DNA of 64,000 bases from assembly GCA_031580995.1 (NCBI GenBank), contig JAVLCC010000006.1, positions 1 to 64,000 of the forward strand, in the 5' to 3' direction. The position numbers and the translations under genes were made by a program. This DNA is from CAJXVY01 sp031580995. Its GTDB lineage: Bacteria; Actinomycetota; Actinomycetes; Actinomycetales; Microbacteriaceae. Shown piece by piece: positions 7,206-14,273 of the stretch. The notes under the pieces are model-generated. The model did not search any database. It saw only the letters and a list, made by a program, of their open reading frames with translations, and was not told where the DNA came from. Each line of letters begins with the position of its first letter. Position 1 is the first letter of the stretch.

Positions 7206-8293
7206 CCAATCCCTATCAAGCCAGCGGTGTTGACACCGAAGCTGGTGACAAAGCCGTAGAGCTTATGAAAAAATCTGTTGCGGCAACTCACGGCAAAGAG
7301 GTGCTGACAGGTCTTGGTGGCTTTGCTGGGTTGTTTGACGCTTCTGCATTGAAAGCTTTCCAGCATCCGGTACTGGTTTCTTCAACCGATGGTGTTGGCA
7401 CCAAGGTTGACATTGCTCAAAGACTTGGAATCCATAACACCATCGGGCAGGATCTGGTGGCGATGGTGGTGGATGACATCATTGTCACAGGTGCTAAGAG
7501 CCTGTTTATGACCGATTACATCGCAACCGGAAAACTCACCCCAGAAGTCATCGCATCAATTGTTGAAGGCATTGCAAATGCCTGTCAGAAGGTTGATGTT
7601 GCATTGGTGGGCGGCGAGACAGCGGAGCACCCAGGTTTATTGGAACCAGGTGAATACGATGTTGCAGGTGCTGCGGTTGGTGTTGTTGAGAAAAAGCATT
7701 TATTGTCCCCAGAGAAGATTTCAGCGGGTGATATTGTTTTGGGCTTACCAAGCTCAGGTCTTCACTCAAATGGCTTTAGCTTGGTTAGAAAAATCCTTGC
7801 CGATCACAAAATTGAACTAGAGAAGAACATCCCTGAGTTTGGAAAGACCATGGGTGAGGAACTACTCACCCCAACTGAGCTCTACACGGGAATCTTGAAC
7901 AAAGCCCTTGATGAAAACCGCGAGCACATCAATGGCTTCAGCCACATCACAGGCGGTGGCATTGTTTCCAACATCGGAAGAGTTTTGCCAGAGGGTGTTG
8001 TTTTAGATATTGACCGCTCTGCTTGGAGCCCAAACAGTGTTTTCAGGGTTCTGAGCGATATCGCTGGCTTTGAACTAAACGAGCTTGAATCCACCTGGAA
8101 CCTAGGCCTTGGCTTTGCTGTTGTTGTTAGTGAAGCTGGCGTTGATTCAGTTCGTGAGTCTCTGAAGACTCAGGGCATGGAGAGTTTCATAATTGGCCAG
8201 GTGGAAAACCTTGGCTCAGCCGAGGGATACGAATTTGGAGGCAAAGGCTCCACTGGCGGTGGAGCGAAAATGGTCGGGGAGTATGCGAAATAA
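7202..8293 (+). CDS. purM: Phosphoribosylformylglycinamidine cyclo-ligase (AIR synthetase)
   Basis: PurM closes the imidazole ring of FGAM with ATP to give AIR. The 363-residue protein has the expected blocks: YQASGVDTEAGDKAVELMK at the start, GGFAGLFD, LVSSTDGVGTKVDIA, the metal/ATP segment GQDLVAMVVDDII, ALVGGETAEHPG, GLPSSGLHSNGFSLVR and HITGGGIVSNIGRVLP. The length is typical. The start overlaps the purF stop as ATGA. Its last 11 bases overlap the next small gene, so the operon runs SCP-like, 2TM protein, purF, purM, small membrane protein. Confidence 0.96.
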   Translation: MTNPYQASGVDTEAGDKAVELMKKSVAATHGKEVLTGLGGFAGLFDASALKAFQHPVLVSSTDGVGTKVDIAQRLGIHNTIGQDLVAMVVDDIIVTGAKSLFMTDYIATGKLTPEVIASIVEGIANACQKVDVALVGGETAEHPGLLEPGEYDVAGAAVGVVEKKHLLSPEKISAGDIVLGLPSSGLHSNGFSLVRKILADHKIELEKNIPEFGKTMGEELLTPTELYTGILNKALDENREHINGFSHITGGGIVSNIGRVLPEGVVLDIDRSAWSPNSVFRVLSDIAGFELNELESTWNLGLGFAVVVSEAGVDSVRESLKTQGMESFIIGQVENLGSAEGYEFGGKGSTGGGAKMVGEYAK

Positions 8294-8445
8294 GGCAGTC
8301 GTTGTTGTTGCCCTGATTGGAGTTTTAGCGACCAGCGTGGCCTTCATCCTTGGCATCATTACTGGTGCCAATAATGCAGGCGGAGCTTTGATTCAAGACC
8401 AGCCCAATGAGAACTGCTTTATTGATCCAAATCCTGAAGATCAGA
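8283..8445 (+). CDS. Small membrane protein, truncated by the assembly gap
   Basis: An ATG inside the purM 3' end, preceded by GGGGAGT, opens a frame beginning MRNKAVVVVALIGVLATSV, a single membrane helix. It continues for about 54 residues (LIQDQPNENCFIDPNPEDQ) before running into the N block. The helix near the N-terminus with an outward acidic tail fits a small exported or membrane-anchored protein, but no family is recognised. The true C-terminus lies inside or beyond the gap. The overlap with purM suggests translational coupling. Confidence 0.5.
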
Positions 8446-8545
8446 NNNNNNNNNNNNNNNNNNNNNNNNNNNNNNNNNNNNNNNNNNNNNNNNNNNNNNN
8501 NNNNNNNNNNNNNNNNNNNNNNNNNNNNNNNNNNNNNNNNNNNNN
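8446..8545. other. Scaffold gap of 100 N
   Basis: Exactly 100 unknown bases follow TCAGA and precede GCAAGGATCC. A round 100 is the usual placeholder for a join of unknown length, so the distance and even the adjacency of the two sides are uncertain. Frames that appear to cross it are not meaningful. Confidence 0.98.
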
Positions 8546-8634
8546 GCAAGGATCCTGTCCCGTTGGGTCGGGTGGATATTGTTGAGATTATCCTTGGCTT
8601 TTTTGGTGAAGTTCAGGGAGTAGGTTTTTGCCAA
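8546..8634 (-). CDS. RelE/ParE-type toxin, 3' part lost in the gap
   Basis: Only the first 29 residues remain, starting MAKTYSLNFTKKAKDNLNNI, then HPTQRDRIL at the gap edge. A beta strand followed by a Lys-rich amphipathic helix is the standard opening of RelE/ParE superfamily toxins. The likely TTG start lies within the antitoxin gene, with a 22-base overlap, as in many YefM/RelE operons. The catalytic C-terminal half cannot be seen, so whether the intact gene encodes an mRNA-cleaving RelE/YoeB or a gyrase-poisoning ParE cannot be decided. Confidence 0.6.
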
Positions 8635-8876
8635 CCGAGTTCCTTTTTGACTTCCTCCCAGGTCTTCAAATCTGGATTTGGATCCATTTTGGATTCCAAG
8701 ATCGCCAAACGGTCTTCTAGGTCTTCGATGTAATCAAGCAACTGTTCGTATTTCATGGAGTCGACGATAGTTACTGCTGGTTTTCCATGCTTCAGGATTT
8801 CCACAGCCTCGTTTTGGGCAAGTTGGATTACTTCATTGATCTTTGCTCTTGCTTCAGAGACTGAGTATTGGGCCAT
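8613..8876 (-). CDS. Phd/YefM-family antitoxin
   Basis: This 87-residue protein starts MAQYSVSEARAKINEVIQ, the beta-helix DNA-binding start of Phd/YefM antitoxins. AVEILKHGKPAVTIV follows, as in the YefM group (the segment usually reads vxItrhGkpvavlv). The C-terminal half has a long charged helix (YIEDLEDRLAILESK) and the flexible toxin-wrapping tail. It precedes the truncated RelE/ParE toxin. There is no ribosome site, but TACAAT lies six bases before the ATG, giving a leaderless promoter that two TGTAC boxes flank. The antitoxin call is strong; the exact subfamily is not. Confidence 0.8.
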   Translation of the reverse strand: MAQYSVSEARAKINEVIQLAQNEAVEILKHGKPAVTIVDSMKYEQLLDYIEDLEDRLAILESKMDPNPDLKTWEEVKKELGWQKPTP

Positions 8877-8884
8877 AGAAAAAT

Positions 8885-8912
8885 TGTACTGAAAAATTAA
8901 ATTTTGTGTACA
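8885..8912 (-). promoter_or_regulatory. Promoter and paired TGTAC operator of the YefM-type antitoxin
   Basis: TGTACT (8885-8890) and TGTACA (8907-8912) lie 22 bases apart, two helical turns. Read on the minus strand they give the inverted arms TTGTAC and GTACAA. The proximal box overlaps the -10 TACAAT (minus strand, ending six bases before the ATG at 8876). The YefM operator of E. coli is built on TGTACA cores, so these boxes are good candidates for autoregulation. Confidence 0.5.
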
Positions 8913-8919
8913 AAAAAAC

Positions 8920-9333
8920 TTAGGCGTTAACCTCTAAACCTGTTGGTAGCTGCTCGTCTTTTAGCTGCATCCATTCATCATCTGAATACATCCTGGAGCG
9001 GGTGAGGAATCTCATTCCTTCTGGTGCTTCCAGACTGAAACCAGATCCTCTTCCTGGGACTGCATCAATTGTTAGGTGGGTGTGCTTCCAATATTCGAAC
9101 TGCTCGGCACTCATCCAGAACTGAATCTTTCCCGGAATGCCTTCTACTTCCAATTCTCCAAGCATGACGTCACTGCCACCGGTTCTAAATTCTCCTGCTG
9201 TGTAGCACATCGGGGCTGATCCATCGCAGCATCCACCTGACTGGTGAAACATCAAACCTGTTCCGTGACGGTTTGCTAGTTTTCGCATGAGCTCCATTGC
9301 GTCTTCTGTGAACTCAACTCTGTTTGGCTTCAT
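8920..9333 (-). CDS. DUF779 protein
   Basis: This protein of about 137 residues belongs to the DUF779 family, commonly encoded beside acetaldehyde dehydrogenases. Visible features are the FHQSGGCCDGSAPMCY cysteine cluster (about 31-46), which could bind a metal or be redox active, and FWMSAEQFEYWKHTHLTIDAVPGRGSGFSLE, quoted here only as a region (about 81-111) rich in conserved aromatic residues. The start is set at MKPNRVEF because AAGGAG lies six bases upstream. A longer frame upstream has no support. It is the last gene of the aldehyde dehydrogenase-pirin-DUF779 string. The molecular role is unknown; assistance to or detoxification with the dehydrogenase is inferred from context. Confidence 0.8.
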   Translation of the reverse strand: MKPNRVEFTEDAMELMRKLANRHGTGLMFHQSGGCCDGSAPMCYTAGEFRTGGSDVMLGELEVEGIPGKIQFWMSAEQFEYWKHTHLTIDAVPGRGSGFSLEAPEGMRFLTRSRMYSDDEWMQLKDEQLPTGLEVNA

Positions 9334-9370
9334 GATTGTCTCCTTTGACTTGTATTCAGCATAAAACAAT

Positions 9371-10282
9371 TTATCCCGCTTGACCACGCCCTCTTAGCTG
9401 AACATTTGGCATTTCTGGTGCGGGGATCCAGCCTCCGACTTCATCTTCGAAAACACCGAAATTATCCTGACCTTTTTCACGGTTTTCTTGGTCATTCCAC
9501 ATCACTCGCATCTCTTCGATTTCAGCGTGACTGCGCGCTATGAAGTTCCACCACATAACCAACCGCTCTTTGAATGGTTCACCACCAATGAGTACTAACT
9601 TGGTTTTGGTTTTCACTGAGATTTTTATTTTTGACTGACCTGTTTCAAAATAAACAAGCTCAGCTTCCTGAACTTTTTCACCCTCTGATTCGTAATCACC
9701 TTCAACCAGTAAAAGCCCATGTTCAAACTCAGGGTCAACATCCAAAACATGCTCCCCTGGCTGAAGTTCTATTTCAGCTGCCAAAAGCTTTGAATAAAGC
9801 TTGGCGGGAGAGCTGATTCCCATCAGTTCTCCCATAAAGACCTTTAGCTTCATGCCCTCTTTGGCTAGCTCCTGGTTTTCATTGACATGCTCAAAACTTG
9901 GCTCAGTGAAGCGGTCTTTGTCTTCTAGGGCAACCCAGAGTTGAATCCCGTGCAGTCTTCCTTGAGTTTTCTTTGAAAGCTCACTGTGGGAAATACCTTT
10001 GCCCGCGGTCATGAGGTTTAGCTGTCCCGGTTTGATCACCTGCACGCTTCCGATTGAATCTCTGTGTTCAACCTCGCCTTCAAATAGCCAAGTGACTGTT
10101 TGCAGACCTGTGTGTGGGTGGGCTGCAACCACCATGGCCTCTGTTTGATCGGTTGGACCGAAGTAGTCAACAAAACAAAACGCCCCGATGCTTCTTAGCT
10201 TTCGGTTGGGGATAGTTCTTCTGACTTCGATGTTTACTCGGGTGTTGAGTTTCACACTCCGGGTTTCCAAGATTTGGGACAT
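9371..10282 (-). CDS. Pirin family protein
   Basis: This protein of about 303 residues has the two-cupin pirin fold. The N-terminal cupin holds the metal-site motif HPHTGLQTVTWLFEGEVEHRDS (H at about 60-62 and at 103, with E nearby) and IKPGQLNLMTAGKGISHSE, both diagnostic of pirins. Bacterial pirins have been reported as quercetinases or as modulators of central metabolism, so the exact activity is open. The ATG at 10282 is preferred. An upstream ATG at 10312 lies in the loop of the terminator hairpin that separates this gene from the aldehyde dehydrogenase. No good ribosome site is visible. It lies between the dehydrogenase and DUF779 on the same strand. Confidence 0.85.
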   Translation of the reverse strand: MSQILETRSVKLNTRVNIEVRRTIPNRKLRSIGAFCFVDYFGPTDQTEAMVVAAHPHTGLQTVTWLFEGEVEHRDSIGSVQVIKPGQLNLMTAGKGISHSELSKKTQGRLHGIQLWVALEDKDRFTEPSFEHVNENQELAKEGMKLKVFMGELMGISSPAKLYSKLLAAEIELQPGEHVLDVDPEFEHGLLLVEGDYESEGEKVQEAELVYFETGQSKIKISVKTKTKLVLIGGEPFKERLVMWWNFIARSHAEIEEMRVMWNDQENREKGQDNFGVFEDEVGGWIPAPEMPNVQLRGRGQAG

Positions 10283-10295
10283 GTTGGTTCTAACT

Positions 10296-10334
10296 AACAA
10301 ACCGGCCAGCATGTTCCACGCTGGCCGGTTTGTT
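10296..10334 (-). terminator. Strong hairpin terminator after the aldehyde dehydrogenase
   Basis: A perfect 15-base inverted repeat (10296-10310 and 10320-10334) surrounds a nine-base loop. It begins 15 bases after the aldehyde dehydrogenase stop and reads into TTTGTTAGTT on the minus strand. It lies just before the pirin start, so it may act as an attenuator letting some transcription into pirin and DUF779. Confidence 0.75.
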
Positions 10335-10349
10335 ATCGATGGCTAGTTT

Positions 10350-11873
10350 TTAGAAGAAACCAAGCTTTGATTCGCTGTAGCTAACCAACAGGTTCTTGGT
10401 CTGCTGGTAGTGATCCAACATCATCTTGTGGTTTTCACGACCAATACCAGATGATTTGTATCCACCGAAGGCAGCGTGTGCTGGGTAGTCGTGGTAGCAG
10501 TTGGTCCAAACACGTCCAGCCTGGATCGTGCGTCCTGCACGGTAGGCGGTGTTGATGTTTCTGGTCCAAACTCCAGCTCCCAAACCATAGAGAGTGTCAT
10601 TGGCAATCCCCATTGCGTCATCGTGACCATCAAATTTGGTCACAGCCAACACTGGTCCAAAGATCTCCTCTTGGAACAGACGCATGCTGTTCTGTCCCTC
10701 AAACACTGTTGGTTGCACGTAGTAACCATCTGTTAGGTCACCACCGAGGTCGACTCGCTCACCACCGGTGAGTAGCTTTGCTCCCTCTTGCTTTCCAATG
10801 TCGATGTAGCTGAGGATTTTCTCCATCTGGTCATTTGATGCCTGAGCACCAATCATGGTGTCGGTGTCTAGAGGGTTACCTTGTTTGACTGCTTCTGTGC
10901 GCTTTAGAGCATCGCCTAGGAACTTGTCATAGATCGGTGCGTCAATCAGTGCACGTGAAGGACAGGTGCAGACCTCACCCTGGTTTAGAGCAAACATGGT
11001 GAAACCTTCTAGACACTTGTCATAGAAAGCATCATCTTGGTCAGCAATGTCGCGGTAGAACACGTTAGGTGATTTTCCACCAAGCTCCAGTGTCACTGGA
11101 ATGATGTTGTCCGCTGCATACTGCATGATCAATCGACCGGTGGTTGTCTCACCAGTGAATGCAATCTTTGCAATGCGACGAGATGAAGCAAGTGGCTTAC
11201 CTGCCTCAACACCAAATCCATTGACAATGTTGATAACACCTGCAGGCAGGATGTCAGCAATTAGTTCCATTAGGTACAAAATGCTCACTGGTGTCTGCTC
11301 GGCTGGTTTTAGAACAACACAGTTACCTGCAGCCAATGCTGGAGCAAGCTTCCAGGTGGCCATCAGAATTGGGAAGTTCCAAGGGATAATCTGTCCAACA
11401 ACACCAAGTGGCTCGTGGAACTGATAGCTCACGGTGTCATGGTTTAGCTCACCCATGGTTCCCTCTTGGGCGCGGATTACTCCTGCAAAGTAGCGGTAGT
11501 GATCAATCGCCAATGGGATATCAGCAACCAGAGTTTCTCTAACCGGCTTTCCGTTGTCCCAGGTGTCAGCAACTGCAATCTCTTCCAGGTGCTGCTCCAT
11601 GCGATCAGCAATCTTGTTCAGCATTACTGCTCGCTCAGCGGGGGAGGATTTGCCGAAAGCGGGAGCCGCAGCGTGAGCTGCGTCTAGAGCCTTGTCGATA
11701 TCGGCAGCGTTTCCTCGAGCAACTTCACAAAACACCTTGCCATTTACTGGGCTTACGTTTTCGAAGTATTCTCCAGATGAAGGAGCGACGTATTCTCCGC
11801 CGATCCAGTGGTCATATCTTGAGCGGTATTCCATTACCGCGCCGGCTTGGCCGGGTTGTGCATAAACAGTCAT
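10350..11873 (-). CDS. NAD-dependent aldehyde dehydrogenase, acetaldehyde (AldA/ExaC) type
   Basis: This 507-residue cytoplasmic enzyme oxidises aldehydes, probably acetaldehyde, to acids with NAD. Landmarks: IIPWNFPILMATWKLAPALA near 155-174, the nucleotide loop FTGETTTGR, the general-base Glu in VTLELGGKSPNVF and the catalytic Cys in NQGEVCTCPSR (about 299-304). The FGGYKSSGIGRE end is typical of the acetaldehyde group. The start MTVYAQPG follows AAAGGAG at six bases. It ends in a strong terminator and is followed by pirin and DUF779. A LuxR-type regulator diverges upstream, and two alcohol dehydrogenases lie 2.4 kb away, consistent with ethanol-to-acetate oxidation. Confidence 0.92.
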   Translation of the reverse strand: MTVYAQPGQAGAVMEYRSRYDHWIGGEYVAPSSGEYFENVSPVNGKVFCEVARGNAADIDKALDAAHAAAPAFGKSSPAERAVMLNKIADRMEQHLEEIAVADTWDNGKPVRETLVADIPLAIDHYRYFAGVIRAQEGTMGELNHDTVSYQFHEPLGVVGQIIPWNFPILMATWKLAPALAAGNCVVLKPAEQTPVSILYLMELIADILPAGVINIVNGFGVEAGKPLASSRRIAKIAFTGETTTGRLIMQYAADNIIPVTLELGGKSPNVFYRDIADQDDAFYDKCLEGFTMFALNQGEVCTCPSRALIDAPIYDKFLGDALKRTEAVKQGNPLDTDTMIGAQASNDQMEKILSYIDIGKQEGAKLLTGGERVDLGGDLTDGYYVQPTVFEGQNSMRLFQEEIFGPVLAVTKFDGHDDAMGIANDTLYGLGAGVWTRNINTAYRAGRTIQAGRVWTNCYHDYPAHAAFGGYKSSGIGRENHKMMLDHYQQTKNLLVSYSESKLGFF

Positions 11874-11967
11874 CGTTGACTCCTTTACTAACTCCAAACT
11901 TTCCCATTTCGAAGTTAGTTTGACTGTAAATGTTCCAACACAGAATGTTTAGGGCTGAGCATACGAA

Positions 11968-12021
11968 CTATCCCTTAGCCCATCTTGGGGATAGGTAACC
12001 ACCTGTACTTATGGACAGGTG
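11968..12021. promoter_or_regulatory. Two inverted repeats between aldehyde dehydrogenase and LuxR regulator
   Basis: CTATCCC (11968-11974) and GGGATAG (11988-11994) form one repeat with centres 20 bases apart. CACCTGT (12000-12006) and ACAGGTG (12015-12021) form a second. They occupy the divergent intergenic region upstream of the regulator promoter (-10 TATCCT at 12036-12041). Binding by the adjacent LuxR-type regulator is an inference from position. Confidence 0.45.
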
Positions 12022-12047
12022 AGGGGTTTTATGCCTATCCTTTGACT

Positions 12048-12728
12048 ATGGCTTCTCGAGACGATGTCGCTCGAGGTCTGCGAGCCCCCTCGGCAGAGAC
12101 CAGGATTGTGGTCGCAGACCGAACTGTTATTGCCCGAGTTGGCATCAGATCCATTTTGGAAAGATCATCCTCGACTGCTGTTGTGGCAGAAGCTGCAAGC
12201 TATGAGGCCACTCTGATGGCTGTTGATGAGCATGCTCCCGATGTTTTGGTGATTGATCTGGACCTAGGAGATGACACCACCAAGGGGCTAAATCTTTGTG
12301 AAGAGATTAGTGAAAAATATGGTGATAAGACCAAGATTTTGGTTATGGCCAGAACCCTCAGTGAGTTTGTTTTGGTGGAAGCCCTCAGACGCGGAGCAAG
12401 CGGGTTTTTGATTAAAGACCAGGTCAATGTTGATGAGTTGCAAAAAGCCGTCAAGCAGGTCAAAAACGGCGAAACCGTATTGGGAAATGGGGTCAGTAGC
12501 TTATTGGCCAAAAGCGTTGGGGCAAGAACAAATGTTGAACCACTGAGTGATCGGGAGTTGGAAGTATTGCGTTTGGTGGGTGAGGGGTTAGGCAATAAAG
12601 AAATTGCCAGCAAGCTCTATATTTCAGAATCCACCGTGAAATTTCATGTGCACAACATTTGCTCAAAGTTCAATTGCACAAAGCGAACAGAGGTTATCCA
12701 CAAAGCCACCCAGGCGGGTGTTCTTTAG
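12048..12728 (+). CDS. NarL/LuxR-family response regulator
   Basis: This 226-residue protein has an N-terminal receiver domain (about 17-135) and a C-terminal LuxR HTH (about 160-226). The receiver shows the phosphoacceptor Asp in VLVIDLDLG, a Thr-bearing strand ILVMART and the conserved Lys in GASGFLIKD. The acidic pair is reduced to ADR, which could weaken metal binding. The HTH carries LSDRELEVLRLVGEGLGNKEIA and SESTVKFHVHNI. No sensor kinase lies nearby. The ATG at 12048 is favoured because TATCCT lies six bases upstream, giving a leaderless mRNA; there is no ribosome site. It diverges from the aldehyde dehydrogenase and probably controls it. Its 3' end overlaps the DUF3073 gene tail to tail. 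Confidence 0.85.
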   Translation: MASRDDVARGLRAPSAETRIVVADRTVIARVGIRSILERSSSTAVVAEAASYEATLMAVDEHAPDVLVIDLDLGDDTTKGLNLCEEISEKYGDKTKILVMARTLSEFVLVEALRRGASGFLIKDQVNVDELQKAVKQVKNGETVLGNGVSSLLAKSVGARTNVEPLSDRELEVLRLVGEGLGNKEIASKLYISESTVKFHVHNICSKFNCTKRTEVIHKATQAGVL

Positions 12729-12937
12729 TCCTCGTCCTCTAAATCGACTTCTCGCTCGTCGTCATAGTTGGTCGGCTTTTCAACACTGTCACCCCAGTGA
12801 TCAACAAACTCTTCTGGTTTGTCATCGCCGGAACCCTTCAGTTCTGCCTCGAGCGCGTTGTAGTCGGTGTCCGGGCTGTAATACTTCAGCTCCCGAGCCA
12901 CCTTCGTGTGCTTAGCTTTTTGACGTCCTCGACCCAA
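12725..12937 (-). CDS. DUF3073 actinobacterial protein
   Basis: This 70-residue protein begins GRGRQKAKHTKVARELKY and continues SPDTDYNALEAEL, the hallmark of DUF3073, a small conserved family restricted to Actinobacteria. The basic N-terminal half suggests nucleic-acid or ribosome contact, and the C-terminal half is strongly acidic (DDEREVDLEDED). No function is established. The TTG start is supported by the match to the family N-terminus and by AAGGGGC upstream. Its stop overlaps the LuxR-type regulator stop on the other strand. Confidence 0.85.
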   Translation of the reverse strand: MGRGRQKAKHTKVARELKYYSPDTDYNALEAELKGSGDDKPEEFVDHWGDSVEKPTNYDDEREVDLEDED

Positions 12938-12981
12938 TTCGAGCCCCTTACAAACAATTCTGGCGAACAGACTACCGCAAG

Positions 12982-13368
12982 CTAGAAACTTGCGGTAATT
13001 ACTAGTAAACCTGTTAGTGGTATGAAAATGTTCCCAGCTGCGGTAAAAATCATTTGTAGCATTCTTCCACGTTGGAAATAAAACACCAATTCGCCCGCCA
13101 TGGCGCTAAAAGTGCTTAGCCCACCTGCAAACCCAGCCACCAATAAAGCACTCACCCAGGCAACTGATGATTCCTCTGGGTAAAAAGCAAACCAGAAACC
13201 TATAAACACAACGGCAATTGTGTTCACAAGCATTGTCCCCCAGGGCAAATAGCCTCTCCAAGTTGTCACACTCGCCCTGACAACACTGGCAATTCCGCCA
13301 AGGATTCCAATGCCGATAATCACCGCAATTGCAAACAGCGGATCAGTTGGCAGGGTTGATTCAATCAA
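12982..13368 (-). CDS. crcB: Fluoride channel subunit (CrcB/FluC), second of pair
   Basis: FluC channels expel fluoride across the membrane as dual-topology dimers, and Gram-positive bacteria often encode two different subunits. This 128-residue protein has four helices. GGIASVVRASV corresponds to the family GGxxGAxxRY stretch, GTMLVNTIAVVFIGF supplies the Asn-containing second motif, and GFAGGLSTFSAM the Phe-box/TM3 break. The ATG overlaps the upstream subunit stop as ATGA, indicating coupled translation. The usual final Gly of the first motif (G-A) is replaced, so it probably works only as a heterodimer with its partner. Confidence 0.9.
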   Translation of the reverse strand: MIESTLPTDPLFAIAVIIGIGILGGIASVVRASVTTWRGYLPWGTMLVNTIAVVFIGFWFAFYPEESSVAWVSALLVAGFAGGLSTFSAMAGELVFYFQRGRMLQMIFTAAGNIFIPLTGLLVITASF

Positions 13369-13739
13369 GCCACTTCAACTTCTTGGTTTCGCATAGCAAC
13401 TCTTCCCTGCCTGAAACCAATAGAAAACGCAATGAAGCCTGCAATCAGCATGCCCCAAATCCACTCATCCAAATCTGTCACCGCCATAAACACAGTCACG
13501 CCACTCATGGTGGTGAAGCCTCCAGCAAAACCAGTTCCCCAGAGGTTTTTGCATCCTGAGTTGAAAAGTGGGTGGCGAATGGTTAGGCCCAGCAGATAGG
13601 CACCTAAGAGATTGACAACAAACAGTGAAACCAATTGGCCAATTTCATTGGGGAAATTGATGATGGCTATCTCCATGAGCATGTAGCGGGCCATCGCACC
13701 AAGCGCCCCGCCGAGGAAAATGTAGCCATAGTTGCTCAC
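13365..13739 (-). CDS. crcB: Fluoride channel subunit (CrcB/FluC), first of pair
   Basis: This FluC protein of about 124 residues has four membrane helices. GGALGAMARYML, VVNLLGAYLLG and GFAGGFTTMSGV are the three signature regions, with TTMS replacing the common TTFS. A longer frame upstream is antisense to the TipAS gene and carries no family sequence. The GTG at 13739 (VSNYGYIF) is chosen instead, with TAGGCT seven bases upstream suggesting a leaderless start. It is coupled to the second subunit by a four-base overlap. No fluoride riboswitch is seen before it. Confidence 0.88.
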   Translation of the reverse strand: MSNYGYIFLGGALGAMARYMLMEIAIINFPNEIGQLVSLFVVNLLGAYLLGLTIRHPLFNSGCKNLWGTGFAGGFTTMSGVTVFMAVTDLDEWIWGMLIAGFIAFSIGFRQGRVAMRNQEVEVA

Positions 13740-13851
13740 AAGATAAAGCCTAGCGAGGAAATTAGGTTCGATGTTTTTCTCAAAGTTATCCACAACCCAG
13801 CCTTGATGGAATTGCTTATTAGCGTTAGCTTTCTCTAGCAAAGGGGGCTTT

Positions 13852-14250
13852 ATGGATGATGACGAGGTCTTTAGATTCAGAGCCGAAGAATTTGAAAATG
13901 ACCCTGGTTTTCGATGGCCTGAACAGTTTGCCGAGAGCCAGGCGAGGCTTACCAGTTTGTCAAAACCCGAGGCTAAAAAATTACACGAGCTTGGTGAGTG
14001 GGTGAATGAGAACTTAGTTCGCTGCCAATCAATGGGATTAGAGCCACACACAGCCGAGGTTCAAAAAGTTGTCAGGCAGCATTTTATTTGGGCTAATGCA
14101 GTTTGGGATTTGGATAAGGTGGCGTATCTAAAGCTTTCCGAGATGTATAGAAACGAACCTCGTTATAACGGTTACTACGAGCGAATCAGCCCCGGTCTTG
14201 GCGAATATTTGGCTACTGCGATGCAAAGCTATGCCAATTCGATGCTTTAG
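13852..14250 (+). CDS. Stand-alone TipAS-type antibiotic-recognition domain protein
   Basis: This 132-residue all-helical protein matches the TipAS domain, the C-terminal drug-binding half of the MerR regulator TipA that captures thiopeptides. Recognisable parts are RWPEQFAESQARL, the helix with HFIWANAVWDLD and the end PRYNGYYERISPGLGEYLATAMQ, the region the family conserves best. There is no MerR DNA-binding domain and no room for one, so the protein may act as a drug sponge, as short TipAS proteins are thought to, or have another ligand. The start follows AAAGGGGGC. It diverges from the FluC pair and precedes two alcohol dehydrogenases. Confidence 0.8.
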   Translation: MDDDEVFRFRAEEFENDPGFRWPEQFAESQARLTSLSKPEAKKLHELGEWVNENLVRCQSMGLEPHTAEVQKVVRQHFIWANAVWDLDKVAYLKLSEMYRNEPRYNGYYERISPGLGEYLATAMQSYANSML

Positions 14251-14273
14251 CCGATGAGTCCTATAGTGAAGCT

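Noticed and set aside
8193..8733. Frames that appear to read through the N block on both strands
   Set aside because: The gap length is arbitrary, so frame continuity across it has no meaning. Only the parts on each side were annotated.
10283..10312. Upstream ATG (10312) for pirin
   Set aside because: It lies in the loop of the strong terminator hairpin and adds ten residues foreign to pirins.
12694..13794. Two perfect TTATCCACA DnaA boxes (12694-12702 and 13786-13794)
   Set aside because: One lies inside a coding region, the two are 1.1 kb apart, and there is no box cluster, AT-rich unwinding region, dnaA or dnaN nearby. Two chance hits in 64 kb are plausible.
13740..13851. Fluoride riboswitch before the crcB pair
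   Set aside because: The conserved GGNGAUGG-like core is not present, and the likely start is leaderless, leaving no room for an aptamer.
13740..14051. N-terminal extension of the first crcB frame
   Set aside because: The extra 104 codons are antisense to the TipAS gene and contain no family sequence. The FluC fold begins at the GTG at 13739.
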